A stretch of DNA of 64,000 bases. It comes from Bacteroidales bacterium UBA1197. Its GTDB lineage: Bacteria; Bacteroidota; Bacteroidia; Bacteroidales; UBA932. The position numbers and the translations under genes were made by a program. Position 1 is the first letter of the stretch. The number at the start of each line of letters is the position of its first letter. Below, one piece after another: positions 49,062-58,541 of the stretch. The stretch is from positions 29,190 through 93,189 of the forward strand of contig DBYB01000061.1 of NCBI GenBank assembly GCA_002309995.1, in the 5' to 3' direction. Below the pieces are notes generated by a model that was given only the letters and a program-made list of their open reading frames with translations, was not told the DNA's origin and searched no databases.

Positions 49062-51821
49062 ATGAAAAGATTAGCTACATATATAATTCTTCCGCTTCTG
49101 TTGGTCTCCGCCATTGCGGCAGCCCAGGGAGGAATGCCGGTTTCCCAGCTGGATTCCATCAAGCTCGGCAATCCTTTCCACCTGCAGGCAGTCACCGGCG
49201 CCAGCATGGACGACTCGGTATTTGAGCGCAGCCCGGAAGTGGACATCGCAAAAGCTCTCTACGGCCAGTTCTCCGGTCTCCTCGTGAAGCAGGGTTCCGG
49301 CCGCAGCGAAGACAACCAGTCCAAGCTCCGCCTCCACGGACACAGCCCGCTGGTCCTGGTAGACGGCTATCCGCGCGACCTGAACGATCTTACCGGAGTT
49401 GAAATCGAATCGATATCCGTCCTCAAGGATGCGGTCGCCGGAGCACTTTACGGAGTCAAGGGCGCCAACGGCGTGGTCATGATTACAACTAAACGCGGAA
49501 CCAACTCTCCTCTCCACGTATCGGCCAAATACCAATACGGACTTGCAACGGCATTCCGCAACCCCGAGTTCTCGGATGCATATACCTATGCATATTATGT
49601 AAACCAGGCCCGCGAGCTCGACGGCCTCCCCGCAAGGTACAGCTACGAAGACCTCACCGCCTTCTACTCATATGCCCAGGGAAGCGCCCCCGCCAATGTT
49701 TACCAGTATCCCAACGTGGACTGGTGGAACGAGATTTTCCGCGACACCGGCGACAAGCACCGCGCAGAGTTCACCTTCAGCGGCGGCAACCGCAACTTCC
49801 GCTATTTCACATCCGTTGATTACCTGAAAGACAATGCGATGTTCAAGACTCCGTCATCCGACGACCGCTACAACGGCCACGTGTATGACAACCGTCTCGG
49901 CATCCGTGCCAACGTGGACGTGAACATCACTGAATCCACCGCGATGAAGGTCGGCGTTATGGCCCGCCTGTCGGAAAGCAACAAGCCTTACTACATGCGC
50001 AGCAGCAACGCCATCGAGAAGCTCCTTTACAAGATTCCTTCAGCGGCGTTCCCCATCAAGCACGCAGACGGCACCTACGGTGGATCGTCCATCTATGGCA
50101 ACAGCAACCCCGTGGCCCTGTTCGAGGAGTCCGGCCAGCACCAGTATTCCAACACCAAGGTGCTCGCCAATATGGACCTGCGCCAGGACTTCGGAGCCCT
50201 TGTCCCCGGACTCTCGGCTGACGTTTCCGTAGCATTCGACTACGTGGGCAAGATGACCGAGGTCGCCGAGAAGGAGTTCCAGTATGCAGAACTGGTAGAC
50301 GGAGCCCTGAAGTACTACGGCACCAACTCCAAGACCGTTGAATACGAACACTGGTTCAGCGACCTGCAGATGCGTTTCGAGCTCCAGGGCAAATTCAACT
50401 ATGTACGCAATATCGGCGACAATCACATCGAGGCGCACGCCGGTTACCGTCAGCGCGCATGGGAGATGCCCGAGCAGTTCCAGTCCTCAAGGACGCAGGA
50501 AATCTTCGCTACTGCCGGCTACAGCTGGAAGAACAAGATTTTCGCCGACGCGGTCATCAACTACTCCGGATCGTCTTACCTTGCCCCCGGCAAGCGTTTC
50601 AACTGGTATCCCGGCGTGAGCGTCGGAGCCATCGTTTCCGAGGAGCCTTACGTCAAGATGTCCGCCTCCTGGGGTCTTTCCGGAAGCGTGGATGACATTG
50701 CAGACGTAATGAGCGGCCAGGAAATCGAACTCTGGCGCCAGGCATACGGCTCCAGCAACGGTCACAGTATGTACTTCGGCGGTACCACCTCCGAGCCCAA
50801 GAGCTATTCAGGACGTGCGGAAGGCGACATGGCCGCCCTTGCACTCGTTCCCGAGCGCTCCAACAAGGCAACGCTAAGCGTTGAGACCCGTCTGCTGGAC
50901 AAGCGCCTCAGCGCAAGCGCGGACGCATTCTTTGAGCAGAGGGACAACATCCTGATTTCCGTTTCCAACGTGTCCGAGGTGCTCGGTATAGGTATGAACA
51001 AGCAGAGTCTCGGTAAAGAGAACTGGTGCGGTATTGACGCATCCCTCGACTGGAACGACAAGATCGGGGACTTCGAGTACGGAATCTACGGCAACGGCGG
51101 ATGGCTCTTCACCAAGGTCATAGACCACGGAGAGGCCTACCAGCAGTACGAGTACCTGTACCACAAGGGCAACCCTGTGAGCCAGTGCTACGGCTACGAG
51201 GTCATAGGCATCTTCCAGAACCAGACCGAAATCAACAACTCTCCCAAGCAGACCTTCGGCGACGTCCGTCCCGGCGACCTCAAGTACAAGGACCAGAACG
51301 GCGACGGCGTAGTTGACCGCCAGGACGAAGTTAGGATGTTCGGCTCCACCATTCCGATGTTCCAGTACGGCTTCGGTCTCAGCGCCGGATACAAGGGCTT
51401 CAAGTTCTATGCTGATTTCCAGGGCGTTACCGGTGTCACACTGAACCTGCTGTCGTCACCGCTGTACCAGCCTCTCACGAACAACAGTACCATTTCCAAC
51501 ACCTTCCTCAGCAGGGAGACACCTTGGACACCCGAGAATGCGGCAACGGCCACAATGCCCCGCCTCACCACTCTTGACGGTGAAAACAACTACGAGGACA
51601 ACTCCCTGTGGTACCGCGACGGCTCATTCCTGAAACTGCGCAACATAGGTGTATCCTACACGGTTCCCAAGAGCGTGCTGAAGCTCTGCGACGCTGTTAT
51701 CTCCATACAAGGCACGAACCTGTTCAGCATCGACAACATCAAGTTCGCCGATCCCGAACAGCTCGGAGCAGTATATCCATCCACCCGGGTATTCTGGGGA
51801 AGCGTAAAGTTCAACTTCTAA
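49062..51821 (+). CDS. SusC/RagA-type TonB-dependent transporter 2, lacking the N-terminal domain
   Basis: A 919-residue outer-membrane transporter. The signal peptide is followed almost directly by the plug (ALYGQFSGLLVKQGSGRSED, ALYGVKGANGVVMITTKRG) and the barrel, which ends STRVFWGSVKFNF. The CarboxypepD_reg-like domain found in transporter 1 is missing. The ATG at 49062 starts the signal peptide; an ATG at 49050 adds four residues. It lies 20 bases after the first SusD gene and 13 before a second SusD gene. The tandem pairs probably handle different chain lengths or substitutions. Confidence 0.92.
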   Translation: MKRLATYIILPLLLVSAIAAAQGGMPVSQLDSIKLGNPFHLQAVTGASMDDSVFERSPEVDIAKALYGQFSGLLVKQGSGRSEDNQSKLRLHGHSPLVLVDGYPRDLNDLTGVEIESISVLKDAVAGALYGVKGANGVVMITTKRGTNSPLHVSAKYQYGLATAFRNPEFSDAYTYAYYVNQARELDGLPARYSYEDLTAFYSYAQGSAPANVYQYPNVDWWNEIFRDTGDKHRAEFTFSGGNRNFRYFTSVDYLKDNAMFKTPSSDDRYNGHVYDNRLGIRANVDVNITESTAMKVGVMARLSESNKPYYMRSSNAIEKLLYKIPSAAFPIKHADGTYGGSSIYGNSNPVALFEESGQHQYSNTKVLANMDLRQDFGALVPGLSADVSVAFDYVGKMTEVAEKEFQYAELVDGALKYYGTNSKTVEYEHWFSDLQMRFELQGKFNYVRNIGDNHIEAHAGYRQRAWEMPEQFQSSRTQEIFATAGYSWKNKIFADAVINYSGSSYLAPGKRFNWYPGVSVGAIVSEEPYVKMSASWGLSGSVDDIADVMSGQEIELWRQAYGSSNGHSMYFGGTTSEPKSYSGRAEGDMAALALVPERSNKATLSVETRLLDKRLSASADAFFEQRDNILISVSNVSEVLGIGMNKQSLGKENWCGIDASLDWNDKIGDFEYGIYGNGGWLFTKVIDHGEAYQQYEYLYHKGNPVSQCYGYEVIGIFQNQTEINNSPKQTFGDVRPGDLKYKDQNGDGVVDRQDEVRMFGSTIPMFQYGFGLSAGYKGFKFYADFQGVTGVTLNLLSSPLYQPLTNNSTISNTFLSRETPWTPENAATATMPRLTTLDGENNYEDNSLWYRDGSFLKLRNIGVSYTVPKSVLKLCDAVISIQGTNLFSIDNIKFADPEQLGAVYPSTRVFWGSVKFNF

Positions 51822-51834
51822 ACCGGGAAACGAT

Positions 51835-53535
51835 ATGAAAAAGTTTATATACCTTATATCCGCCGCGCTGCTGCTCGCAGGCTGTAATTACCTGAACGTA
51901 GAAGAGAGCGGAAGCGTTTACGAGCGCGAGGATATGTACAAGACGTACAGCAATATCCAGAAGATGCTCACCAACATCTACGGATACATACCCGGCAAGG
52001 ATATCTATGACGTAGGCAGCGCCCTGCGCGAATGCGGCTGCGACGACGCAGAGTTCGGCGATCCCAGCTCGTCCGTACAGCGTTACAACAACGGCAACTG
52101 GTCATCGGTTTCTACCGTGGACACCAAGTGGTCGCTTTACAACGCCATCCGCTGCACGTGGGAGTTCCTGGAGTCTATGGAGACGGCAGACATCTCCATC
52201 TACCATTACGACGCCAAGTACAATCAGTACATGGAGCACCTGAAGTATTATCCGTACGAGGCCCGCTTGCTCAAGGCGTACTTCCTGTTCGAGCTTGCCC
52301 GCCGCTACGGGGATATCCCGGTACCCATGAAGATGCTCAGCATCGAGGAAGCCAATTCCATCGAGAAGACCCCCTTCAACGATGTAATCGACTATATAGT
52401 GGAGGAATGCGACGTATGCATCGCCAACCTGCCTGAGAACTATCTCAGCATGCTTGACGCCGAGCACGGCCGCGTGACCAAGGGCTTCGCCATGGCAGTA
52501 AAGGCCAAGGCCCTGCTCTATGCCGCCAGCCCGCTGTTTAACGAAAGCGGGGATGCCGCGAAGTGGCAGAAGGCTGCACAGGCTGCACAGGACCTGATCG
52601 ATTCCAGGCTTTACAGCCTTGACCCGACCCTGTTCGCCGCAAGTGCAACCTCCGAGGACAAGTGGTATCTCTCCTCCGAGGTCATTATGCACCTGGTACG
52701 TTCCACCAGCCAGGGCCTTGAGAAGTACAACTTCCCTCTGAGGTTTACCGAGGGAGCGCGTACATCAATGTCCGGAAGCTATCCTACCCAGAACCTCGTT
52801 GACGCCTTCCAGACGCTCGGAGGTTACGACATCACCCTGACCGCGGACGGCTGGCAGACCGAAGATCCCAACTTCGACGTCACCAGGCCCTACGAGGGAC
52901 GCGACCCGCGCTTCGCACGCGCTATCCTCGCCAACGGCATGACCTTCAAGGGATCAGAGATCGAGACCTTCGTCGGCGGTGCAGACTATTCCGCCACCCG
53001 CGCCGACCTTGGCACCCCTACCGGATACTATCTGCGCAAGCATATCCAGGAGTTGACGAGCTTCACCCCTGAAGCCAGCACTGAATATCGCCACAGCTGG
53101 ATAGTGTACCGCTACGCCGAGGCCCTCCTGACTTATGCGGAAGCCGCCAACGAGTACTTCCACGATCCCGACAAGACCGACGGAACACTCAAGATGTCAG
53201 CCCGTCAGGCCATCAACCAGATTCGCGCGAACGCCGGCATGCCTGACATCGAGGTTACAGGCTATGATGCCTTCAAGCAGGCCGTACAGCGTGAGTGGAG
53301 AGTCGAGTTCGCCTTCGAAGACCACCGTTTCTGGGATATCCGCCGCTGGAAGATCGGTCCTGCGACCCAGACCCAGATCGACGGTGTGCAGATACTCAAG
53401 GTGGGCGAGAAATTCGAGTACAGCCGCCAGATGGTGGAAAGCCGCACCTGGGCCGAAAGGATGTATCTCTACCCTATCCCCCAGTCCGAGTTGTTCTGCA
53501 ACACGAACCTGATGCCCCAGAATCCCGGATGGTAG
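51835..53535 (+). CDS. SusD/RagB-type glycan-binding lipoprotein 2
   Basis: A 566-residue lipoprotein (signal ending LLLAGC). TPR-like helices (YLFELARRYGDIPVPMKM is close to the family consensus), SWIVYRYAEALLTYAEAANE and FAFEDHRFWDIRRWKIG mark it as SusD-like. It is the partner of transporter 2 and of typical length. The BACON-type lipoprotein genes follow. Confidence 0.94.
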   Translation: MKKFIYLISAALLLAGCNYLNVEESGSVYEREDMYKTYSNIQKMLTNIYGYIPGKDIYDVGSALRECGCDDAEFGDPSSSVQRYNNGNWSSVSTVDTKWSLYNAIRCTWEFLESMETADISIYHYDAKYNQYMEHLKYYPYEARLLKAYFLFELARRYGDIPVPMKMLSIEEANSIEKTPFNDVIDYIVEECDVCIANLPENYLSMLDAEHGRVTKGFAMAVKAKALLYAASPLFNESGDAAKWQKAAQAAQDLIDSRLYSLDPTLFAASATSEDKWYLSSEVIMHLVRSTSQGLEKYNFPLRFTEGARTSMSGSYPTQNLVDAFQTLGGYDITLTADGWQTEDPNFDVTRPYEGRDPRFARAILANGMTFKGSEIETFVGGADYSATRADLGTPTGYYLRKHIQELTSFTPEASTEYRHSWIVYRYAEALLTYAEAANEYFHDPDKTDGTLKMSARQAINQIRANAGMPDIEVTGYDAFKQAVQREWRVEFAFEDHRFWDIRRWKIGPATQTQIDGVQILKVGEKFEYSRQMVESRTWAERMYLYPIPQSELFCNTNLMPQNPGW

Positions 53536-53562
53536 TGAATTAACCTGAAAGAAGAAAGCATT

Positions 53563-55053
53563 ATGAAAACAATATTCAAAACTGCCTTATGCCTGTCCGT
53601 CCTGCTGCTCGCTTCGTCGTGCGTGCTGGATCAGATTGACTCCCAGCCCGCAGCCGAGCCTCGCCTGACTTGCGACGCCCTGGAGAGCTACACCGTGCAG
53701 GCAGTAAAACCGCAGGATATCTCCTTCAGCGTATCAGCAACCACTCCGTGGTCCGTCACCGGTTTCGAGAATACTCCCTGGGTTACCGTGAGCCCGGCCT
53801 CCAGCGCCGAATCCAGCCTTGCGGAAGACATTCGCATCAAAACTGCCGAGAACCCGGATACCGAAGAGCGTTCGGTCGTGCTCACCATAAAGGGTGATAA
53901 CGTGGCCGAAGTCTATACCGTGACCATCACACAAATGCGCCGCGGCAAACTGGTTGTGACGCCCATAGCCGAGACTGACATATTCGCTGCTGCCGGGGGT
54001 GCCAAGACCTTCGAACTGCAGTCGAACATAGCGTGGGAGGCCCACGCGGCCGATGAGTGGCTCACCCTGTCGCCTGCAAGCGGCACCAGCGACGGACCGC
54101 TGAAATCCTTCAGCGTAACAGCCACTGCCGCAAAGAACACTTCCGTAACCCGCTCCACGACGGTTTCCGTTGTAGCCGGAGACGAGAAGTTCGAGTTCGT
54201 GGTGAACCAGCAGGGCCAGTCCTTCGAGTTCAAGCCCGTGGACTTCACGGAAGTGGACCGCAACGGCGCCGACCTGGTGCTCGGAGTGGACGCCACTATG
54301 GACTGGAACGCCGAGTGCAACATCCCTGAGGTCAAACTCACCAAGGATGGAAACGACAAGCTCCTTGTCAGCGTGCCCAGGAACAACCGCTTCGCACCCC
54401 GTACCGTCAAGATTACCATCAAGCCGGTCGATGCCTCCTACGCAGGAGTGAGCAGTTCCCTGGAATTCACCCAGGACATCATCTTCGCCTTCGAAGGCAA
54501 CTACGAAGTACTTTCCGACGGCAGTATCAAGATTATGTGCGGAGCCAAGTCGAGGGTAAAGACCATCGACTCATACCGCTTCGTGAACATAGTCCTGAAG
54601 CTCGGAGAGAAGCACTTCGGCAGCAAGGGCGAACTCTGGTGCGCTGTGAACGCCAACGGCTGCAACATCTACAACCAGCTTTCGCTCGGCGGCAACCTGC
54701 GCATACGCCAGGATGGCAACCTGCCTGTTACCAAAAAGCCCGACGGAGCTGACGTCTCTACGTACCAGAACGTCACATACAGCTTCACTCAGGACCAGCT
54801 GAACGCCATGGACGAATACCGCTTCGAGGTCGTGAACACTCTCTCCGAGAGTTCCGAAGACTATCCCGGAGTGTACAGGCACGTGGTGAACTTCTGGTAC
54901 AACGGAGCCGTTTATGCGACTATGAACTACCGCTCGGTATTCGCAGACGATCCTTCGGCGGAAGGCAACTACTGGTTCGGCTTCTACAACAGCACCAGCG
55001 ATGATACCTGGTACGTTGTGAAGTCCTGTGACGTAATACCTTACGCAGAATAA
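53563..55053 (+). CDS. BACON-domain surface lipoprotein
   Basis: A 496-residue lipoprotein (signal ending LLLASSC). Two or more BACON-like beta-sandwich repeats are visible, with the family pattern TPWSVTGFENTPWVTVSPAS and NIAWEAHAADEWLTLSPASG, each ending near a VTITQ or VVNQQG strand. The C-terminal 170 residues form a different beta-rich module. BACON proteins in Bacteroidales loci are surface glycan-binding or spacer proteins; this one takes the SusE/F-like position after SusD. Confidence 0.82.
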   Translation: MKTIFKTALCLSVLLLASSCVLDQIDSQPAAEPRLTCDALESYTVQAVKPQDISFSVSATTPWSVTGFENTPWVTVSPASSAESSLAEDIRIKTAENPDTEERSVVLTIKGDNVAEVYTVTITQMRRGKLVVTPIAETDIFAAAGGAKTFELQSNIAWEAHAADEWLTLSPASGTSDGPLKSFSVTATAAKNTSVTRSTTVSVVAGDEKFEFVVNQQGQSFEFKPVDFTEVDRNGADLVLGVDATMDWNAECNIPEVKLTKDGNDKLLVSVPRNNRFAPRTVKITIKPVDASYAGVSSSLEFTQDIIFAFEGNYEVLSDGSIKIMCGAKSRVKTIDSYRFVNIVLKLGEKHFGSKGELWCAVNANGCNIYNQLSLGGNLRIRQDGNLPVTKKPDGADVSTYQNVTYSFTQDQLNAMDEYRFEVVNTLSESSEDYPGVYRHVVNFWYNGAVYATMNYRSVFADDPSAEGNYWFGFYNSTSDDTWYVVKSCDVIPYAE

Positions 55054-55066
55054 AAAACGACAAGTT

Positions 55067-56605
55067 ATGAGAAAGATATTACATCTAATTGTGGCCTGCA
55101 TGGCCCTGGCAATGGGGTTCGCTTCCTGCGAGCAGAAGCAGGAAGTACCCGTCGACGGGGTGGACCTGCGCTACAGGGTGGCGGACAGTTATTCCCTGGA
55201 CGCCATTTCCCCCAAGGCCTTCAACATAGTGGTCAAGTCCACCAAACCCTGGACGGTCAAGAGCAAGCATCCCGACTGGTGCATAATCGACATCGAGGAA
55301 GGAGAAGCCCAGCCTGATTCCCTGGTACACATTGGCAAGGGCGAGAACACGACCATCCGCGTCCAGTATTACGACAACAACCAGCTCGATGACCGCGTTG
55401 ACCAGATAGAAATCGCCAGCGCCGGCTGGATAGGCAAGACGGTTATCGTCAATCAGAAGGGTATAGCCTATATGGACGTCGCCGAGGCGGCCATAGAAGG
55501 CGGCTTGATGATTGAAAAGGCCGGCGGCGAACTGACCATCAACGTTGCCTCCAACCAGAACTGGAGCGCCAAGGTCACCAAAATCGACGGTGACTGGCTG
55601 AGCATCGTCGAGGGAGCCACCGGTTCCCTGGACGGCATCGTAAAGCTCAACGCCAGGGAGAACACCGGCGAAAAGCGCTACGCAACCGTGACCTTATTCG
55701 ACCGTCACGACGTCGTTATTGCTGAAGTGACCATCACCCAGGACGGCGTACAGCTCGATCCCGAGACCTTCGAAATGCGGGTCGGATACGACCAGCTTTC
55801 AGCCACCCTGAACGTCATCTCAAATACCAAGTGGACGGCCGAGAAGGGCGAGCAGGCAGACTGGTACAGCATCGACAATCCTTCCGGACACAACGGAGAC
55901 GGCGTGCTCACCCTCACCTTCACAATGAACGAAGGCGACGCCCTGCGCAAGGGCAGCATCGTCCTGACCACGGTACCCGCAAATGCCGGCGACCCTGTGG
56001 CCAAGAAGGAAATCGTTATCAAGCAGGCATATCCCATCAAGGCTGTGCGCCATATCATGGACGACAACGAGATGGGCGCCTGGAAGTCCGACTGGGCCAA
56101 TGCGCCTGTTTACACCAAGGACGTCGGTACTCTCTTCACGGCAAAGGCCCGTCTGAATGCGAGCATGCCGTTCGGTAACTACACCTTCCGCTGGAGCGCC
56201 ATCACTCCGGATCCTTCCGCAGCCGAGGCCATCCGCGTAAGGCACTGGTTCTGCTTCGACGAGGGTTGCGAACTCAAGGCCGACATCCGTCCTGCGGACG
56301 GCAAGATCGGCTACGACTTCAACGCGGCCGGCGACGGCAACAAGGCAAGCGTCAGCTCCTTCACCGACGTCGACTTCACCCAGCCGATAGAGATTACTTA
56401 CAAGTTCGACCCGAGCGGCTCTGAATATTGCCACGTCACCTATCTGGTGAACGGCATCGAAGCCGGAAGCTTCGACACTTCCGCCAACCTTCTCCGTTCT
56501 GTCAAGTGGGGATCCAAGATCAACATGTACATCGGAGTCGACAAGTCCGGAAGCGCCATACTTGAATGGTACGAGTACACAGCTCCTATGAATTGGGAGG
56601 AATAA
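55067..56605 (+). CDS. BACON-type surface lipoprotein 2
   Basis: A 512-residue lipoprotein (signal ending MGFASC). It begins with BACON-like repeats (KSTKPWTVKSKHPDWCIIDI, SNQNWSAKVTKIDGDWLSIV, ISNTKWTAEKGEQADWYSID) and ends with a region of about 180 residues that looks like a jelly-roll or concanavalin-like binding domain (YTFRWSAITPDPSAAEAIRV). Its place after the first BACON gene (13-base gap) suggests it binds the same glycan. Confidence 0.75.
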   Translation: MRKILHLIVACMALAMGFASCEQKQEVPVDGVDLRYRVADSYSLDAISPKAFNIVVKSTKPWTVKSKHPDWCIIDIEEGEAQPDSLVHIGKGENTTIRVQYYDNNQLDDRVDQIEIASAGWIGKTVIVNQKGIAYMDVAEAAIEGGLMIEKAGGELTINVASNQNWSAKVTKIDGDWLSIVEGATGSLDGIVKLNARENTGEKRYATVTLFDRHDVVIAEVTITQDGVQLDPETFEMRVGYDQLSATLNVISNTKWTAEKGEQADWYSIDNPSGHNGDGVLTLTFTMNEGDALRKGSIVLTTVPANAGDPVAKKEIVIKQAYPIKAVRHIMDDNEMGAWKSDWANAPVYTKDVGTLFTAKARLNASMPFGNYTFRWSAITPDPSAAEAIRVRHWFCFDEGCELKADIRPADGKIGYDFNAAGDGNKASVSSFTDVDFTQPIEITYKFDPSGSEYCHVTYLVNGIEAGSFDTSANLLRSVKWGSKINMYIGVDKSGSAILEWYEYTAPMNWEE

Positions 56606-56617
56606 AACACCACTGCC

Positions 56618-58459
56618 ATGATTGATCCTAAAAGATTTTTATATGCCATCGCCGCTGTAAGCGCGGCGGCGATGCTTGCCTCCTGCGATCCCGTGAATCC
56701 CGATCCGGGACCGGATCCCGAGCCCAAGCCCGAGCCGGTGACCAAGACCCTCAGCTTTGTACTGCCCTCCGATGCGGGGGCAGGCAAGGCTGCCTGGGCT
56801 GCCGGAGACCAGATCGTAGTACACGGAGAATATGCTGCACAGCAGGTTACCGTCACTCTCGAGTCCGGCGACATCAGCGCAGACGGAAAAACCGCGACCA
56901 AGAGCGTGGAGGGCCTCTTCCCATATGTAAGGGAGGATTGCACCAGTACTCTTTACGCGGCATATCCGGCCGAACTGGTGGACAACCTGAAACACTGCTT
57001 CTTCTACAGCAAGTTCAAGACCACCAGCCAGGAGATCCTGGCCGCATACAACGACGCCGAGGACGCGTTCCACTTCCAGCAGATTTGCGGAGCCATCAGC
57101 TTTACCGCTGACGAGGCCTACGAGTCATTCGTTATAAGTGCGAACAAGAAAGAAAGCCTGGGCTACGAGTTCATGCAGGTCAAGCTTACCGACAGAGAGC
57201 TGAACTACAAGCAGTACTGCGGCACGCCCATCCTGGATCTGGATGTCAAGTCCGGTTCCAAGGTGAATGTCATTTACATCCCGGCCGGCACGACTATTTC
57301 CGGCGGCATCACCATCAAGTTCCGCAAGAACGACGAATTCGCAAGGGTGTACAAGAGCGCCGACCCCATCGAGATAGAGAATGGCAAGGTCGTAGCCCTC
57401 GGAGACATTTCCGCCGAGATCTGCGACTACGTGAACCCCTTCTCCCCGGACATCAAGGACCTTGACGCATCGGGCAATGCCAACTGCTACATCGTAACTG
57501 CTCCCGGCAAGTACAAGTTCAAGGCGGTGAGGGGTAACAACCCCAATGACTTCCTGGCCGACGCCTCAAGCGCCTCCGTGCTCTGGGAGTCCTGGAACAA
57601 CGCCGAGGAAGTAGTGGCGAACAGCGTCGTGGCTTCCGCAGTTTACGCCGAGGACTATATGATTATCGAGATGCCCGCGACCCTGCATCCCGGCAACGCC
57701 GTCATTGCAGTTATGAACGAAGAGGGCACGATACTGTGGAGCTGGCACATCTGGGTCCCGCAGACCGAGATTGTCACCAGGAACTACGGCATCCTCGCTC
57801 CGGATATGATGGACCGCAACCTGGGCGCCCTCGTGGCCGCTCCCGCCAACGAAGTGGCTCCGGTCGAGTCATTCGGCCTCTCTTACCAGTGGGGCCGCAA
57901 GGATCCGTTCCCGGGACCTGCAACGCCCAAGAAGAGCGACAACGCAACCGTGGCCGGCATACAAGTAACTCAGACCCCTGGCGAAGGCACCGGCAATGAG
58001 AGTAAGATTACGCTGGAGCAGTCCATCGCAAATCCTACCCTGCTTGGTCACGCCCAGAACGGCGACTGGCTGGATCCGACGACCAACGACCTGTGGATGG
58101 ATTCCGAAAAGACCATCTACGACCCGTGCCCTCCCGGATACCGCGTTCCTGCAAGGGACAAGAACCAGCCGTTCCACAGCGGCGACCTCAGCACTGCCGC
58201 CGGCTGGTCCGAGAGCACGACGAACTTCGTCTTCACTCTCGGCGACCCCGTGGCCGTATTCCCGCTGTGCGGTTACCGCGACGACTATGGTCCCGGAACC
58301 TTCACGCACGTGTACGACCGTGGCGCATACTGGACGGCCTACGCCTCCGCTGACTCAAAGAGCGGCTATTACGTGAACGTCCGTTCTCCCGGCTCGGCTC
58401 ACAAGCTCGCCGAAGTCGGTAAATCCCGCGGTTGCTCCGTAAGATGCGTGGTAGAGTAA
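56618..58459 (+). CDS. FISUMP-domain lipoprotein with fimbrillin-like N-terminal module
   Basis: A 613-residue lipoprotein (signal ending AMLASC) with a Pro/Asp/Glu linker (PDPGPDPEPKPEP). The N-terminal module (about 40-275) contains WAAGDQIVVHG and SGDISADGKTAT, shared with three other proteins nearby. The C-terminal part has WSWHIWVPQTEI, MDRNLGALVAA, YQWGRKDPFPG and YDPCPPGYRVP, and ends GCSVRCVVE; this is the pattern of the Fibrobacter succinogenes major paralogous (FISUMP) domain. A lectin-like surface role is likely. A strong terminator follows. Confidence 0.75.
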   Translation: MIDPKRFLYAIAAVSAAAMLASCDPVNPDPGPDPEPKPEPVTKTLSFVLPSDAGAGKAAWAAGDQIVVHGEYAAQQVTVTLESGDISADGKTATKSVEGLFPYVREDCTSTLYAAYPAELVDNLKHCFFYSKFKTTSQEILAAYNDAEDAFHFQQICGAISFTADEAYESFVISANKKESLGYEFMQVKLTDRELNYKQYCGTPILDLDVKSGSKVNVIYIPAGTTISGGITIKFRKNDEFARVYKSADPIEIENGKVVALGDISAEICDYVNPFSPDIKDLDASGNANCYIVTAPGKYKFKAVRGNNPNDFLADASSASVLWESWNNAEEVVANSVVASAVYAEDYMIIEMPATLHPGNAVIAVMNEEGTILWSWHIWVPQTEIVTRNYGILAPDMMDRNLGALVAAPANEVAPVESFGLSYQWGRKDPFPGPATPKKSDNATVAGIQVTQTPGEGTGNESKITLEQSIANPTLLGHAQNGDWLDPTTNDLWMDSEKTIYDPCPPGYRVPARDKNQPFHSGDLSTAAGWSESTTNFVFTLGDPVAVFPLCGYRDDYGPGTFTHVYDRGAYWTAYASADSKSGYYVNVRSPGSAHKLAEVGKSRGCSVRCVVE

Positions 58460-58484
58460 ACATCAACCGTTGTTGATTTCCTTC

Positions 58485-58526
58485 GCTGCCGGCCTGTTCC
58501 CGCGCGGGCGGCCGGCAGCTTTTTTT
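58485..58526 (+). terminator. strong intrinsic terminator
   Basis: GCTGCCGGCC (58485-58494) pairs perfectly with GGCCGGCAGC (58510-58519), with the palindromic CCCGCGCGGG in the loop, followed by seven T residues. A smaller perfect hairpin ATCAAC-CGTT-GTTGAT precedes it (58462-58477). It probably ends the SusC-to-FISUMP transcript. Confidence 0.9.
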
Positions 58527-58541
58527 AATTGATTTTCAGCT

